NCBI GenBank assembly: GCA_903958915.1
Contig: CAJBVC010000572.1
Coordinates: forward strand, 1-26,504
Origin: an uncultured beta proteobacterium
GTDB lineage: Bacteria; Pseudomonadota; Gammaproteobacteria; Burkholderiales; Burkholderiaceae_C
Reading direction: 5' to 3'
Length of the DNA stretch: 26,504 nt
Position 1 is the stretch's first letter; each line of letters starts with the position of its first letter. Under the pieces are notes generated by a model. That model was not told the DNA's origin, made no database searches, and saw only the letters and a list, made by a program, of their open reading frames with translations. Shown here piece by piece: positions 14,153-22,079 of this stretch. The translations under genes were made by a program, and so were the position numbers.

Positions 14153-15367
14153 TCAATCCTGCCTGAGACACTCGATCGGCAATAGCCTGGAGGCCCGTCT
14201 GGCCGGATAGTAGCCAAAGAACAAGCCCACTGCGGTGGAAAACACTACGGCCGTAAGGATATGGCTCACCCCAAGTGCCATCTCAAACTTACCCGTACTG
14301 TTGACCCCCCAGGCACCCAGCGCGGCAATTGCCACGCCGATTAGCCCACCAACGATACACATTACCACCGCTTCGCTCAAAAACTGGATCAAGACATGCT
14401 GCGGTTTGGCACCAATCGCCATTCGTATGCCAATTTCGCGCACCCGCTCGCTCACGCTTACCAGCATGATGTTCATGATGCCAATGCCCCCCACAATCAA
14501 TGAAATCGCACCCACCACACCCAGCCCAATCGACAGCCCGGCTCCGATGGCCTCGCCGGTCTGTGCAATGCTGGCTAAATTGGTCACCTGGAAGTCATCC
14601 TTCTTATCACCAGTAATGCGGTGACGGTCACGCAGCAGTTCTGTAACGTCGGCCTGTGCATCAGCCATTAGCCCGTCGTTTGCTGCCTGCGCCGTGATGT
14701 AGTGGACGGTTCCCGGACGCGCCATGCGAACCGGGATAGCGGTGATGGGAACCACTAACAACTCGCCCAGGTCCGTTCCGTCCAGCGTACGCCCACTGCC
14801 TGCCATGACGCCTATCACCGTGAATGGACGGCCATCCACGCGCAACACCTGACCCAATGGATCTCGCGAATAGTAGTAATCCGCAGCGATTTTGGAGCCG
14901 ATCACGATCACCCGATTGGCCGAACGCACGTCTTCCTCCGACAGTGGCACGCCTTGCTCCACTTTCCAGTTGCGCAAGGTAAACATGGTGGGGGTGACAC
15001 CCAGTACGACAGAACTGCTGTTGTCATCTCCATACAGAATCTGGAAGAACCCCTGGATGGTCGGCGCTGCTCCACGCAAGCTGGGCAGCGTATTGAGTGC
15101 AACAGCATCGGACTGAGTCAGGGTGGGTGCTTCGTTGGTCCGCCTTCTTGCGCCCCCTTCCGTAGGCGTGCCGGGCTGCACGATCAGCTGGTTGCTTCCC
15201 AGGACAGCCAGTTCCTTGTCGATGAAAGTGCGAACCGCATCGCCCACGCTGAGCATCAGCACCACCGAAGCAATGCCAATGATGATGCCCAGCATGGTCA
15301 GCCCCGTGCGCAGTCGATTCGCGGCTAGCGATCGAAACGACTCCATCAGAATCTGGCTCAAACTCAT
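14153..15367 (-). CDS. MacB-like ABC transporter permease
   Basis: The 404-aa protein has the MacB/LolC-type topology: one helix near residues 22-45 (LTMLGIIIGIASVVLMLSVG), a large periplasmic domain to about 275, then three helices (GVVGAISLIVGGIGIMNIML; VVMCIVGGLIGVAIAALG; TAVVFSTAVGLFFGYYPA) ending at YYPARRASRLLPIECLRQ. Together with the ATPase and adaptor upstream it forms a tripartite export pump. ATGA overlap with the ATPase gene shows translational coupling. The permease and ATPase are separate chains, unlike fused E. coli MacB. No TolC-like outer membrane gene is present nearby. Confidence 0.93.
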   Translation of the reverse strand: MSLSQILMESFRSLAANRLRTGLTMLGIIIGIASVVLMLSVGDAVRTFIDKELAVLGSNQLIVQPGTPTEGGARRRTNEAPTLTQSDAVALNTLPSLRGAAPTIQGFFQILYGDDNSSSVVLGVTPTMFTLRNWKVEQGVPLSEEDVRSANRVIVIGSKIAADYYYSRDPLGQVLRVDGRPFTVIGVMAGSGRTLDGTDLGELLVVPITAIPVRMARPGTVHYITAQAANDGLMADAQADVTELLRDRHRITGDKKDDFQVTNLASIAQTGEAIGAGLSIGLGVVGAISLIVGGIGIMNIMLVSVSERVREIGIRMAIGAKPQHVLIQFLSEAVVMCIVGGLIGVAIAALGAWGVNSTGKFEMALGVSHILTAVVFSTAVGLFFGYYPARRASRLLPIECLRQD

Positions 15368-16059
15368 ACAGATCCCTCTGGAATTCCGTCAAACACGATG
15401 CGCCCGTCCTTGAGTTTCACCAACCTGCGTGCGTGTTGCGCCACATCGGTTTCGTGCGTGACCAGCACAACCGTCAGCCCCTGATCGCGGTTCAAGGAAT
15501 CAATTACTTGCAGGACTTCTTCCGCCGTGGCGGTATCCAGGTTTCCTGTCGGCTCATCGGCCAGCAACAAAGGCGGACGATTGACCAGTGCACGCGCAAT
15601 CGCGACGCGTTGCTGCTGCCCTCCGGAAAGCTGATTGGGCATGCGATGCCCCAACGTTCCCAAGCCCACCTGCTGCAACACGTCCTGGGCGCGCAATCGC
15701 GCTGTCTTGTGGTTTTGGCCGGCATACAGCAGCGGCAGTGCCACGTTTTCCAGCACATTCATGCGCTTGAGCAAGTTGAAACTCTGGAACACAAACCCGA
15801 TGGTCTGGTTGCGTACGCTGGCGTGCTCTGCGGCACTCAGGCTGGTGACGTCACGGCCATCCAAAAGGTAGTGACCTTCGTCAGCTCTGTCGAGCAGGCC
15901 CAGGAGGTTCATCAAGGTGCTCTTGCCCGAACCGCTGGGGCCCATCAGAGCTACGTGGTCACCACGCTGCACCAGCAAATCAATACCGTGCAACACTGGT
16001 GTTTGCACATCACCAGTGCGATAACTCTTGCGGATGGCCTTTAGTTCAATCAGTGCCAT
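15364..16059 (-). CDS. MacB/LolD-type ABC transporter ATPase
   Basis: The 231-aa ATPase shows Walker [10 protein letters not shown] (residues 40-48), Q-loop VFQSFNLL (Gln92), signature LSGGQQQR (144-151), Walker B LLLADEP (164-170) and the H-loop VLVTHETD near 195-202. The sequence resembles the MacB/LolD/FtsE cluster that powers mechanotransmission pumps. It lies 21 nt after the adaptor gene and overlaps the permease by 4 nt, so the three form one operon. The cargo is unknown. Confidence 0.95.
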   Translation of the reverse strand: MALIELKAIRKSYRTGDVQTPVLHGIDLLVQRGDHVALMGPSGSGKSTLMNLLGLLDRADEGHYLLDGRDVTSLSAAEHASVRNQTIGFVFQSFNLLKRMNVLENVALPLLYAGQNHKTARLRAQDVLQQVGLGTLGHRMPNQLSGGQQQRVAIARALVNRPPLLLADEPTGNLDTATAEEVLQVIDSLNRDQGLTVVLVTHETDVAQHARRLVKLKDGRIVFDGIPEGSV

Positions 16060-16080
16060 GGCTTGCGGCGCAGCATCGCA

Positions 16081-17310
16081 TCACTTCTTGACCGGTGGCT
16101 CGGCGCTGCGTGTGATCACCAAATCGCCGACTTTGAGGTCACTCGTGATGAGCTCGGTAAAGCGGGTGTTGGAAATGCCAATGGTTGCATCATGTTTGGT
16201 TGGCACCTGCTTTTCACCCACGGTATACAGGCGATAAACCTTCTTTCCGCCCTTGATGGAGGTGAGGACGCCATCGTCATCGGCCCGGGCGATGTCGGCT
16301 GTTGCACCTTTGCTCGCGCTCTTGTCTTCTGCTTTGCTATCGTCCTTGGTCTCAGCCTTGGCCACATCTTTACCCTTCAGGCTGTCCTCATCGGGTCGAA
16401 AGCGCAGCGCCGCAGTAGGTATACGAACAACACGATCCTTGGTGGCCACCACAATGCGCGCTTGCGCGGTCATGCCGGGCTTGAGCAGTTCTTCAGGGTT
16501 GGCCACGTTGACAATGATGGTGTAGGTCACAACGCCCTGGGTATTGGTGGCATTCAAGCGGAACTGGCCGACTGTGCCTTCGAACTCCCGCTCTGGGTAG
16601 GCGTCGACCGAAAACCGCACAATTTGCCCACTCTTGATCAATCCGACATCGGCTTCGCTTACGCTGGTCTGGATGACCATCTCGCGCAGGTCTTTGGCCA
16701 ACAAGTACAGCTCAGGCGTTTGAAAACTGGCTGCGACTGTTTGTCCAACGTCGATATTGCGTCGGATCACAATGCCATCAATGGGGGCTCGAATGACGCT
16801 ATTGGCCAGATCGGTCTCTGCCGAAGCAACTTGCGCGCGCGCCAAATCGACATTGGCCACCGCGGCGTCCACTTCACGGCGCCCCTGATCCAAAGTGAGA
16901 GACGAGACAAACCCTGCCACCACCAGCTTCTGGTTGCGCTCAAAACTGGACGATGCCAACACGTGCGCCGCTTGTGCGACCGCGAGTTGTGCTCGCGCCT
17001 GACGTACCCGCGCATCGAGGTTGGCTGGATCCAATCGGAGCAGCACCTGACCTTTCTTGACCCGGTCATTGAAGTCTGCTTTGCGCTCCAGCACTGTCCC
17101 ACTGACTTGCGTTCCCACCGTGACGGTAATGACCGGTTGCAGCGCACCTGTGGCCAGGACAACTTGCGTAATCGGACCTTCATCAAGCGCAGCGGTACGA
17201 AATTTCGGTTTTTCAGGTGCGTCTGATCGCTGCTTCCACAGCGCGGCTCCACCAACTGCAATGCCCAGTAAAACCAACCCAATGGCGCTGCGCTTCATCC
17301 AAAGTCTCAT
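16081..17310 (-). CDS. MacA/HlyD-family periplasmic adaptor
   Basis: The protein (409 aa from the ATG at 17310) has an N-terminal membrane anchor (SAIGLVLLGIAVGGAALW), a lipoyl/barrel-sandwich half ALQPVITVTVGTQVSGTV, a coiled-coil hairpin (about residues 95-175), the second lipoyl half (IRAPIDGIVI) and a beta-barrel domain. Near residues 310-350 there is a Lys/Asp/Ala-rich insert (KGKDVAKAETKDDSKAED) that looks disordered and is not typical of MacA. Alternative starts at 17328 and 17355 are in frame; AAAGG 10 nt before 17310 favours that one. It is the first gene of the adaptor-ATPase-permease operon. Confidence 0.92.
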   Translation of the reverse strand: MRLWMKRSAIGLVLLGIAVGGAALWKQRSDAPEKPKFRTAALDEGPITQVVLATGALQPVITVTVGTQVSGTVLERKADFNDRVKKGQVLLRLDPANLDARVRQARAQLAVAQAAHVLASSSFERNQKLVVAGFVSSLTLDQGRREVDAAVANVDLARAQVASAETDLANSVIRAPIDGIVIRRNIDVGQTVAASFQTPELYLLAKDLREMVIQTSVSEADVGLIKSGQIVRFSVDAYPEREFEGTVGQFRLNATNTQGVVTYTIIVNVANPEELLKPGMTAQARIVVATKDRVVRIPTAALRFRPDEDSLKGKDVAKAETKDDSKAEDKSASKGATADIARADDDGVLTSIKGGKKVYRLYTVGEKQVPTKHDATIGISNTRFTELITSDLKVGDLVITRSAEPPVKK

Positions 17311-17519
17311 ATTGGCTCGGCCTTTCATATCAAGCAGTTTAGTGGATGCGCTCAACGGCTTTGGGTTTTGTCACAAAGCAGTTCCTGGCTGTCGCCACTC
17401 TGATTTACGCTTACATTGCGACGCAGACCATATAGCCTGGTGCAAACTCAAATGATGAGCGACCGGGGCTGCAAATATTGCATGGCAACGGGTTGGTCGC
17501 CAAAAGTACCGCCAAATTC

Positions 17520-17534
17520 AAGAGTGTCACTCTT
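17520..17534. repeat. Short perfect palindrome between the exporter operon and vapC
   Basis: AAGAGTG-T-CACTCTT is a 7-bp perfect dyad in the 290-bp gap 17311-17600. It lies about 210 nt upstream of the adaptor start and 66 nt beyond the vapC stop. No T-run follows, so an operator is more likely than a terminator. The rest of the gap shows no gene. Confidence 0.35.
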
Positions 17535-17600
17535 CTAAAGACTGCTGACGCGTGGTGAGTCTAAGTAATTCGACCCTGCACGCAAAAGACCTGGCAGGAT

Positions 17601-18032
17601 TCAGGCAATACGGAAGTCCGGCAACCAGGCAATCTGACCCAAGTGCCGGGCCTTGTCAAAGTAACGGCGGTCGGCAGTGACCAGCTCTGCGCCGGGAATG
17701 GTCAAAGCCAGCGCGTGGTAGAGGGTGTCGAACAAATGGTGATTCAGAGAACGTGCCAACTCGATGGCCTGGGCATACGCAACCGTTGGCTCCGCCCAAG
17801 TGATGTTCATCGCCGCCAAGTCATCCGCATTCTGCAGAGCATGGTCCGGGTCCAATCGGGTCAGCACCGCTGCCACCTCCGCCAAAAAATGCGGCGGCTG
17901 AAAAAACTCCACGCCACCATCGGCGCTGGCGCGAAGAATGTCCAGCGCCGGGTCCATATCATCCTCGCGCTGCGCCCAGTCACCTACCGCAAACCACTTG
18001 ACCGCCACACTCGCGTCTACGACACAGATCAT
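17601..18032 (-). CDS. vapC: PIN-domain ribonuclease toxin, VapC family
   Basis: The 143-aa protein has the PIN acidic residues in order: Asp6 in VVDASVAVKWF, Glu in FLAEVAAVL (about residue 51), Asp in HLFDTLYHALAL (about 101) and Asp in VTADRRYF (about 120). PIN toxins of the VapC family cut RNA, commonly tRNA. The start overlaps the upstream antitoxin stop by 4 nt, as usual for such pairs. Confidence 0.92.
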   Translation of the reverse strand: MICVVDASVAVKWFAVGDWAQREDDMDPALDILRASADGGVEFFQPPHFLAEVAAVLTRLDPDHALQNADDLAAMNITWAEPTVAYAQAIELARSLNHHLFDTLYHALALTIPGAELVTADRRYFDKARHLGQIAWLPDFRIA

Positions 18033-18262
18033 GGGCGACCCTCTTCGCGTGCAGATCTGAATTGCGCTTCAGTGACCCGCGCCCCACTCGCCCGGTTAGC
18101 CAGAATGCGGCCTACCGCGCTGCGGTGGTGCTCACGCCGTTGCGCCCGCTCCACGGCCTCTCGCATCAGGTCGGCGATGACAGCACTTTTGTTCTGGCCT
18201 TCAAATGTGGCGTTGAAAGCTTCCTTGACTTCTTCCGGCACGCTGAAATTGACAGTTGGCAT
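18029..18262 (-). CDS. Ribbon-helix-helix antitoxin of the VapC pair
   Basis: The 77-aa protein begins TVNFSVPEEVKEAF, a ribbon-helix-helix DNA-binding strand and helix, and continues with NKSAVIADLMREAVERAQRR; the charged C-terminal tail is the likely toxin-neutralising part. AGAGG lies 6 nt before the ATG at 18262. A perfect 9-bp dyad starts 15 nt upstream and a promoter covers it, consistent with autoregulation by the antitoxin or toxin-antitoxin complex. Confidence 0.9.
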   Translation of the reverse strand: MPTVNFSVPEEVKEAFNATFEGQNKSAVIADLMREAVERAQRREHHRSAVGRILANRASGARVTEAQFRSAREEGRP

Positions 18263-18277
18263 GGCAAACCTCTTTGA

Positions 18278-18296
18278 TTGTTGAAAATTTCAACAA
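18278..18296. promoter_or_regulatory. Palindromic operator of the toxin-antitoxin operon
   Basis: TTGTTGAAA-A-TTTCAACAA is a perfect dyad with 9-bp arms. It begins 15 nt upstream of the antitoxin ATG and directly follows the -10 element, so bound antitoxin would block transcription. The function is inferred from symmetry and position. Confidence 0.7.
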
Positions 18297-18297
18297 C

Positions 18298-18326
18298 ATT
18301 ATGGGAGCAGGCCAGGGTTTCGACAA
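18298..18326 (-). promoter_or_regulatory. Sigma70-type promoter of the toxin-antitoxin operon
   Basis: On the minus strand, TTGTCG (18326-18321) and CATAAT (18303-18298) are 17 nt apart. They match 4/6 and 5/6 of the sigma70 -35 and -10 consensus. Transcription would start within the palindrome at 18278-18296. Confidence 0.65.
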
Positions 18327-18340
18327 GAAGTTCGATATCA

Positions 18341-18422
18341 GGGGCACCAAGGTACCCCCAGCAACGGCAAAAAAGCTGTGGTTTTCACGGGGAAAATGGG
18401 GGTGTACCCCCGGTTTTTCCCC
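18341..18422. repeat. Two GC-rich palindromes beside the tRNA gene
   Basis: The first, 18341-18358, is GGGGCACC-AA-GGTACCCC (one mismatch). The second, 18389-18422, has outer arms GGGGAAAA/TTTTCCCC and inner arms GGGGG/CCCCC around TGTA. Both contain GTACCCCC (18352-18359 and 18404-18411). They lie between the antitoxin promoter and the tRNA terminator. They could be recombinase arm sites left from an integrated element or a structured transcript; no integrase gene is visible. Confidence 0.5.
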
Positions 18423-18488
18423 TGTTTGCCTTGGCTGTCAATAGTCCCCGTTAACCCTGGCTAGTCTGAAGTTGTTGATGTGACAATG

Positions 18489-18524
18489 AAAAAGGCCTCC
18501 GAGTATCACTACTGGGAGGCCTTT
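18489..18524 (-). terminator. Rho-independent terminator of tRNA-Thr
   Basis: Read on the minus strand, AAAGGCCTCC (18524-18515) and GGAGGCCTTT (18500-18491) form a perfect 10-bp stem with a 14-nt loop, followed by a short T-run (18493-18489). It begins 12 nt after the CCA end of the tRNA. Confidence 0.9.
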
Positions 18525-18535
18525 GTACTATCACT

Positions 18536-18611
18536 TGGTGCCGATTATCGGATTCGAACTGATGACCTACCGCTTACAAGGCGGTTGCTCTACCAACTGA
18601 GCTAAATCGGC
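18536..18611 (-). tRNA. tRNA-Thr (anticodon UGU)
   Basis: On the minus strand the acceptor arms GCCGATT and AATCGGC pair fully, followed by the discriminator A and an encoded CCA (18538-18536). The D-arm TAGCTCAGTTGGTAGAGCA, anticodon arm ACCGC-CTTGTAA-GCGGT with anticodon TGT, and T-arm GTTCGAATCC are all standard. The length is 76 nt. A terminator follows at 18489-18524. Confidence 0.98.
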
Positions 18612-18669
18612 GAAGCGGTGAGTTTAACCCAGGATCCTGTGGCAACCTGCCCTGCGTGGGCAGAAAATT

Positions 18670-19140
18670 TCATTTGATTCGCGTCAGCGATGGCTTGGTT
18701 CCACCCGGTGGCTTCGGGGTCGTTGTCGGGTGCTTCTCTGCGGGGCTTGACACACTGCTGAGGGATGCAGGCTTGGTCTCGGTGGGTCGTATTTCGGCAG
18801 TAGCGCCCTCGGATGCAGCCAACATCGGAAAAGCCATGCCCTGCCCGTTTTCACGCGCATAAATGGCCAGCACCCGATTGACAGGTACGAGAATGTCCCG
18901 AGCCACCCCACCAAAGCGACCCTTGAACTCGATGAAATCATTGCCCAGTTGCAAGGAGCTGGTGGCATCAAAACTGATGTTCAGCACGATTTCACCATCC
19001 TTGACGTACTCATTGGGTACACGCACTGTGTCATCGACCAGCACAGCGACAAACGGCGTGAAGCCGTTGTCGGTACACCACTCATACAAGGCCCGAATCA
19101 GATAAGGCCGCGTCGAACTCGAATCGGTGGCGTCAATCAT
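18670..19140 (-). CDS. sspB: SspB, ClpXP specificity-enhancing factor
   Basis: The 156-aa protein starts TRPYLIRALYEWCTDNGFTPFVAVLVD and continues with VPNEYVKDGEIVLNISFDAT and FKGRFGGVARDILVPVNRVLAIYARENG, the SspB substrate-binding domain (residues 1-112). The Thr/Pro-rich tail is a flexible linker ending in PSLTRIK, the hydrophobic motif that docks on ClpX. SspB delivers ssrA-tagged proteins to ClpXP. The gene lies 18 nt after sspA, its usual partner, and 58 nt before the tRNA. Confidence 0.97.
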   Translation of the reverse strand: MIDATDSSSTRPYLIRALYEWCTDNGFTPFVAVLVDDTVRVPNEYVKDGEIVLNISFDATSSLQLGNDFIEFKGRFGGVARDILVPVNRVLAIYARENGQGMAFPMLAASEGATAEIRPTETKPASLSSVSSPAEKHPTTTPKPPGGTKPSLTRIK

Positions 19141-19158
19141 GGTTCGATTACCCCGTAA

Positions 19159-19770
19159 TTACTTGCGCATGACTTTTTCAGAGGGTGTCAATGCCTCGAT
19201 GTAGGCCGGGCGCGAAAAAATGCGCTCCGCATACTTCAACAAGGGCGCTGCATTCTTGCTCAGGTCGATGCCGTAATAGTCCAGGCGCCACAGCAAGGGC
19301 GCAATGGCGACGTCCAGCATGGAGAAGTTGTCTCCTAGCATGAACTTGTTTTTCAAGAAAACCGGGGCCAGTTGTGTCAGGCGATCGCGGATGTGGGAGC
19401 GCGCCTTCTCCAACGCTTTGTCGTTGCCCTTGGAACTGCGTGCCTCCAACGTCGACACATGCACAAAGAGTTCCTTTTCAAAATTCAGCAGGAAGAGGCG
19501 AACGCGGGCACGATCCACCGGGTCACCGGGCATGAGTTGCGGGTGTGGGAAGCGCTCGTCGATGTATTCATTAATGATGTTGGACTCGTACAGAATGAGA
19601 TCGCGCTCCACCAGGATCGGCACCTGCCCATAGGGGTTCATGACACTGATGTCTTCAGGCTTGTTGTACAAGTCCACATCGCGAATTTCAAAGTCCATGC
19701 CCTTCTCAAACAGCACGAAACGGCAACGGTGGGAGAAGGGGCAGGTTGTTCCTGAATACAGCACCATCAT
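19159..19770 (-). CDS. sspA: SspA, stringent starvation protein A (GST-fold)
   Basis: The 203-aa protein has the thioredoxin-like N-terminal domain (MMVLYSGTTCPFSHRCRFVLFEKGMDFEI-type start, with PYGQVPILVERDLILYESNIINEYIDE) and the all-helical GST C-terminal domain. SspA is an RNA polymerase-binding protein of the GST superfamily without glutathione transferase activity. AGGAG lies 9 nt before the ATG at 19770. A terminator of the petABC operon precedes it, so it likely has its own promoter or relies on read-through. Confidence 0.96.
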   Translation of the reverse strand: MMVLYSGTTCPFSHRCRFVLFEKGMDFEIRDVDLYNKPEDISVMNPYGQVPILVERDLILYESNIINEYIDERFPHPQLMPGDPVDRARVRLFLLNFEKELFVHVSTLEARSSKGNDKALEKARSHIRDRLTQLAPVFLKNKFMLGDNFSMLDVAIAPLLWRLDYYGIDLSKNAAPLLKYAERIFSRPAYIEALTPSEKVMRK

Positions 19771-19784
19771 GGCGAGAGACTCCT

Positions 19785-19825
19785 AAAAATTAAAAAGAGT
19801 GGGTCGCCAAATGCTGACCCACTCT
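19785..19825 (-). terminator. Rho-independent terminator after petC
   Basis: On the minus strand AGAGTGGGTC (19825-19816) pairs perfectly with GACCCACTCT (19805-19796) around a 10-nt loop, followed directly by TTTTTAATTTTT. It lies 52 nt after the petC stop and ends 15 nt before the sspA start. Confidence 0.93.
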
Positions 19826-19877
19826 GAAGCTACCAGGTTCGTCTGGGAAGACGTCCCCGATCGCGCGAAAGACCGAC

Positions 19878-20654
19878 TTACTTGATGTCTTTCCAGTACG
19901 CCGCATTGAGGCGCCAGGTGAAGAATGTCAAAACCGACAGGAACAACAGAACCCAGATTCCCAGCTTGACGCGGGTATTTTGCACCGGCTCGGCCATCCA
20001 CTGAAGGTAACCCACCAAGTCTGCCATGGCCTGATCGTACTGCGCAGGCGCCATAGTGCCCGGGGTCACTTGCTCCCAGCCCTTGAGTACCTGCGTTTTG
20101 ACTCCGTGTACATCAACCTCTGCAAACACTGGCTTGCGATCACCCTGGAGTTCCCACAGGACATGGGGCATCGCGACATTCGGGAACACCACATTGTTCC
20201 AGCCTGTTGGCTTGGCAGGATCGCGGTAGAACGTTCGCAAATAGGTGTACAGATAGTCGGCACCGGTACCATTTGCGCCAGCACGCGAACGTGCAATTAC
20301 GGTCAGGTCTGGAGGATTAACTCCAAACCAGGCCTTGGCCTGTTGGGGGTCAATGGCAGCCTTCATGGTCTCACCAAATTTGCCATTGGTCACCAGCAGG
20401 TTGTCCTTGATCTGCTGCGCGGTCAGGCCAATGTCCTGCAACCGCGTGTAGCGCTGATAAGCCGCCGAGTGGCAATTCAGGCAATAGTTGACAAACAATT
20501 TGGCACCGTTTTGCAGTGCCGCCATATCGGTCGTCTTATCCGGCGCCTTGTCCCAGGCAGGACCTGCCGCAGCGGCGTGTACGGTTCCAACCAGGGACGC
20601 ACATCCGAGCACCAAACCGAGAATGAATTTTTGACAGAAACCCATGGTTTTCAT
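19878..20654 (-). CDS. petC: Cytochrome c1 of the bc1 complex
   Basis: The 258-aa protein has an N-terminal signal sequence (residues 1-28, ending VHAAAAG), the heme c site CLNCH (Cys58, Cys61, His62), a candidate axial methionine in FPNVAMPHVLW (about 163) and a C-terminal anchor helix (LGIWVLLFLSVLTFFTWRL, about 228-248). It is the periplasm-facing heme c subunit of ubiquinol-cytochrome c reductase. It follows petB by 13 nt and is followed by a strong terminator. Confidence 0.97.
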   Translation of the reverse strand: MKTMGFCQKFILGLVLGCASLVGTVHAAAAGPAWDKAPDKTTDMAALQNGAKLFVNYCLNCHSAAYQRYTRLQDIGLTAQQIKDNLLVTNGKFGETMKAAIDPQQAKAWFGVNPPDLTVIARSRAGANGTGADYLYTYLRTFYRDPAKPTGWNNVVFPNVAMPHVLWELQGDRKPVFAEVDVHGVKTQVLKGWEQVTPGTMAPAQYDQAMADLVGYLQWMAEPVQNTRVKLGIWVLLFLSVLTFFTWRLNAAYWKDIK

Positions 20655-20667
20655 TTATGACTCCAGT

Positions 20668-22068
20668 TCAATGCGCCGTAAACGTGACACGGTCAGGCAC
20701 GGGCTTGCATTTTCCAAGTTGACTCCACCAGGGCATGAGCAAAAAGAAACCAAAGTAGAACAGCGTTCCCAGTTGCGCAATGCGCCCGCTGATCACCGAC
20801 ACTGGCTGGGTACCCAGGTACCCCAGGATCAGGAAATTGATCACAAACACGGCGTACAGCCACTTGTGCCAATCGGGGCGGTAGCGGATCGATTTCACCG
20901 AACAATTGTCAAGCCAAGGCAGGAAGAACAGGATGACCACGCCACCACCCATGGCAACCACACCCCAGAACTTGGCATCAATCGACAGCATCATTGCAGA
21001 AATCACCACGGCGGAGCCAACGATCAGGCCCTTGAACAGGCTGGGCATCTTGAGCTTGGCCACTGCAAGCACTGCACCAGCAAGCACACAGACAATCAGC
21101 ACGTACATCATTTCGGTGGTGACGGCACGCAGCAGCGAGTAAAACGGCGTGAAGTACCACACTGGCGCAATGTGCAATGGTGTCTGGAACGGGTCGGCAG
21201 GAATGAAGTTGTTGTACTCCAGGAAGTAGCCGCCCATTTCAGGGGCAAAGAACACAATGGCCGAGAACACCATCAGGAAAACGCTGACACCAAAAATGTC
21301 GTGCACCGTGTAATACGGGTGGAATGGAATGCCGTCCAGCGGAATACCGCTTGCGTCTTTTTGCGCCTTGATCTCGATACCGTCGGGGTTAAGCGAGCCC
21401 ACTTCGTGCAGCGCAATGATGTGCGCCACCACCAGGCCCAACAGTACCAGCGGCACCGCGATCACGTGGAAGCTGAAGAAGCGGTTCAGCGTAGCGTCGC
21501 CGACCACATAGTCACCACGAATCAGCAGCGCAAGGTCAGGGCCAATGAAGGGAATGGCAGAGAACAGGTTCACGATCACCTGGGCACCCCAGTAGCTCAT
21601 CTGACCCCAAGGCAGCAGGTAGCCCATGAAAGCTTCTGCCATGAGCGCCAGGAAGATGGCGCAGCCAAAAATCCAGACCAGTTCGCGGGGTTTGCGGTAG
21701 CTGCCGTACATGAGCCCACGATACATGTGCAGGTACACCACGACAAAAAAGGCCGAGGCACCGGTAGAGTGCATATAGCGAATCAGCCAGCCCCAGGGCA
21801 CATCGCGCATGATGTACTCCACTGAGGCAAACGCCACTGCAGCATCCGGCTTGTAATGCATCACCAGGAAGATGCCAGTGACGATCTGGATCACCAGCAC
21901 CAACAGCGATAGCACACCAAAGACGTACCAGACGTTGAAACTCTTGGCAGCGTAGTACTCGCTCATGTGCTCCTTGAAGAGCTTGGAGAGCGGAAAGCGG
22001 TTATCCACCCAGTTCAGCAGCTTTTCAGCCGCCGGGGCGTTGGGGGAAATTTCGTGAAATTCAGCCAT
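20668..22068 (-). CDS. petB: Cytochrome b of the bc1 complex
   Basis: The 466-aa protein has the eight-helix cytochrome b layout with the paired heme-ligand histidines in helices B and D (for example GWLIRYMHSTGASAFFVVV) and PWGQMSYWGAQV near the Qo site. The Qo PEWY motif reads PVWY (in HIAPVWYFTPFY), the variant I recall from beta- and gammaproteobacteria. It transfers electrons from quinol, including those delivered by the Dsr complex. The gene is 11 nt after petA with AAGGA before the ATG. Confidence 0.98.
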   Translation of the reverse strand: MAEFHEISPNAPAAEKLLNWVDNRFPLSKLFKEHMSEYYAAKSFNVWYVFGVLSLLVLVIQIVTGIFLVMHYKPDAAVAFASVEYIMRDVPWGWLIRYMHSTGASAFFVVVYLHMYRGLMYGSYRKPRELVWIFGCAIFLALMAEAFMGYLLPWGQMSYWGAQVIVNLFSAIPFIGPDLALLIRGDYVVGDATLNRFFSFHVIAVPLVLLGLVVAHIIALHEVGSLNPDGIEIKAQKDASGIPLDGIPFHPYYTVHDIFGVSVFLMVFSAIVFFAPEMGGYFLEYNNFIPADPFQTPLHIAPVWYFTPFYSLLRAVTTEMMYVLIVCVLAGAVLAVAKLKMPSLFKGLIVGSAVVISAMMLSIDAKFWGVVAMGGGVVILFFLPWLDNCSVKSIRYRPDWHKWLYAVFVINFLILGYLGTQPVSVISGRIAQLGTLFYFGFFLLMPWWSQLGKCKPVPDRVTFTAH

Positions 22069-22079
22069 GTCGTTATTCC

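Noticed and set aside
16063..17226. Long plus-strand open frame (387 codons) opposite the MacA-like gene
   Set aside because: It is antisense to a protein with clear family motifs and has a His/Arg/Cys-rich composition typical of shadow frames.
21121..21180. PVWY instead of PEWY in cytochrome b as a loss of a key Qo residue
   Set aside because: This is a recognised natural variant in beta- and gammaproteobacteria, not a defect.
20644..21825. Long plus-strand open frame (393 codons) opposite petB
   Set aside because: Antisense to a textbook cytochrome b; the translation is His/Gln/Val-rich and resembles no protein.
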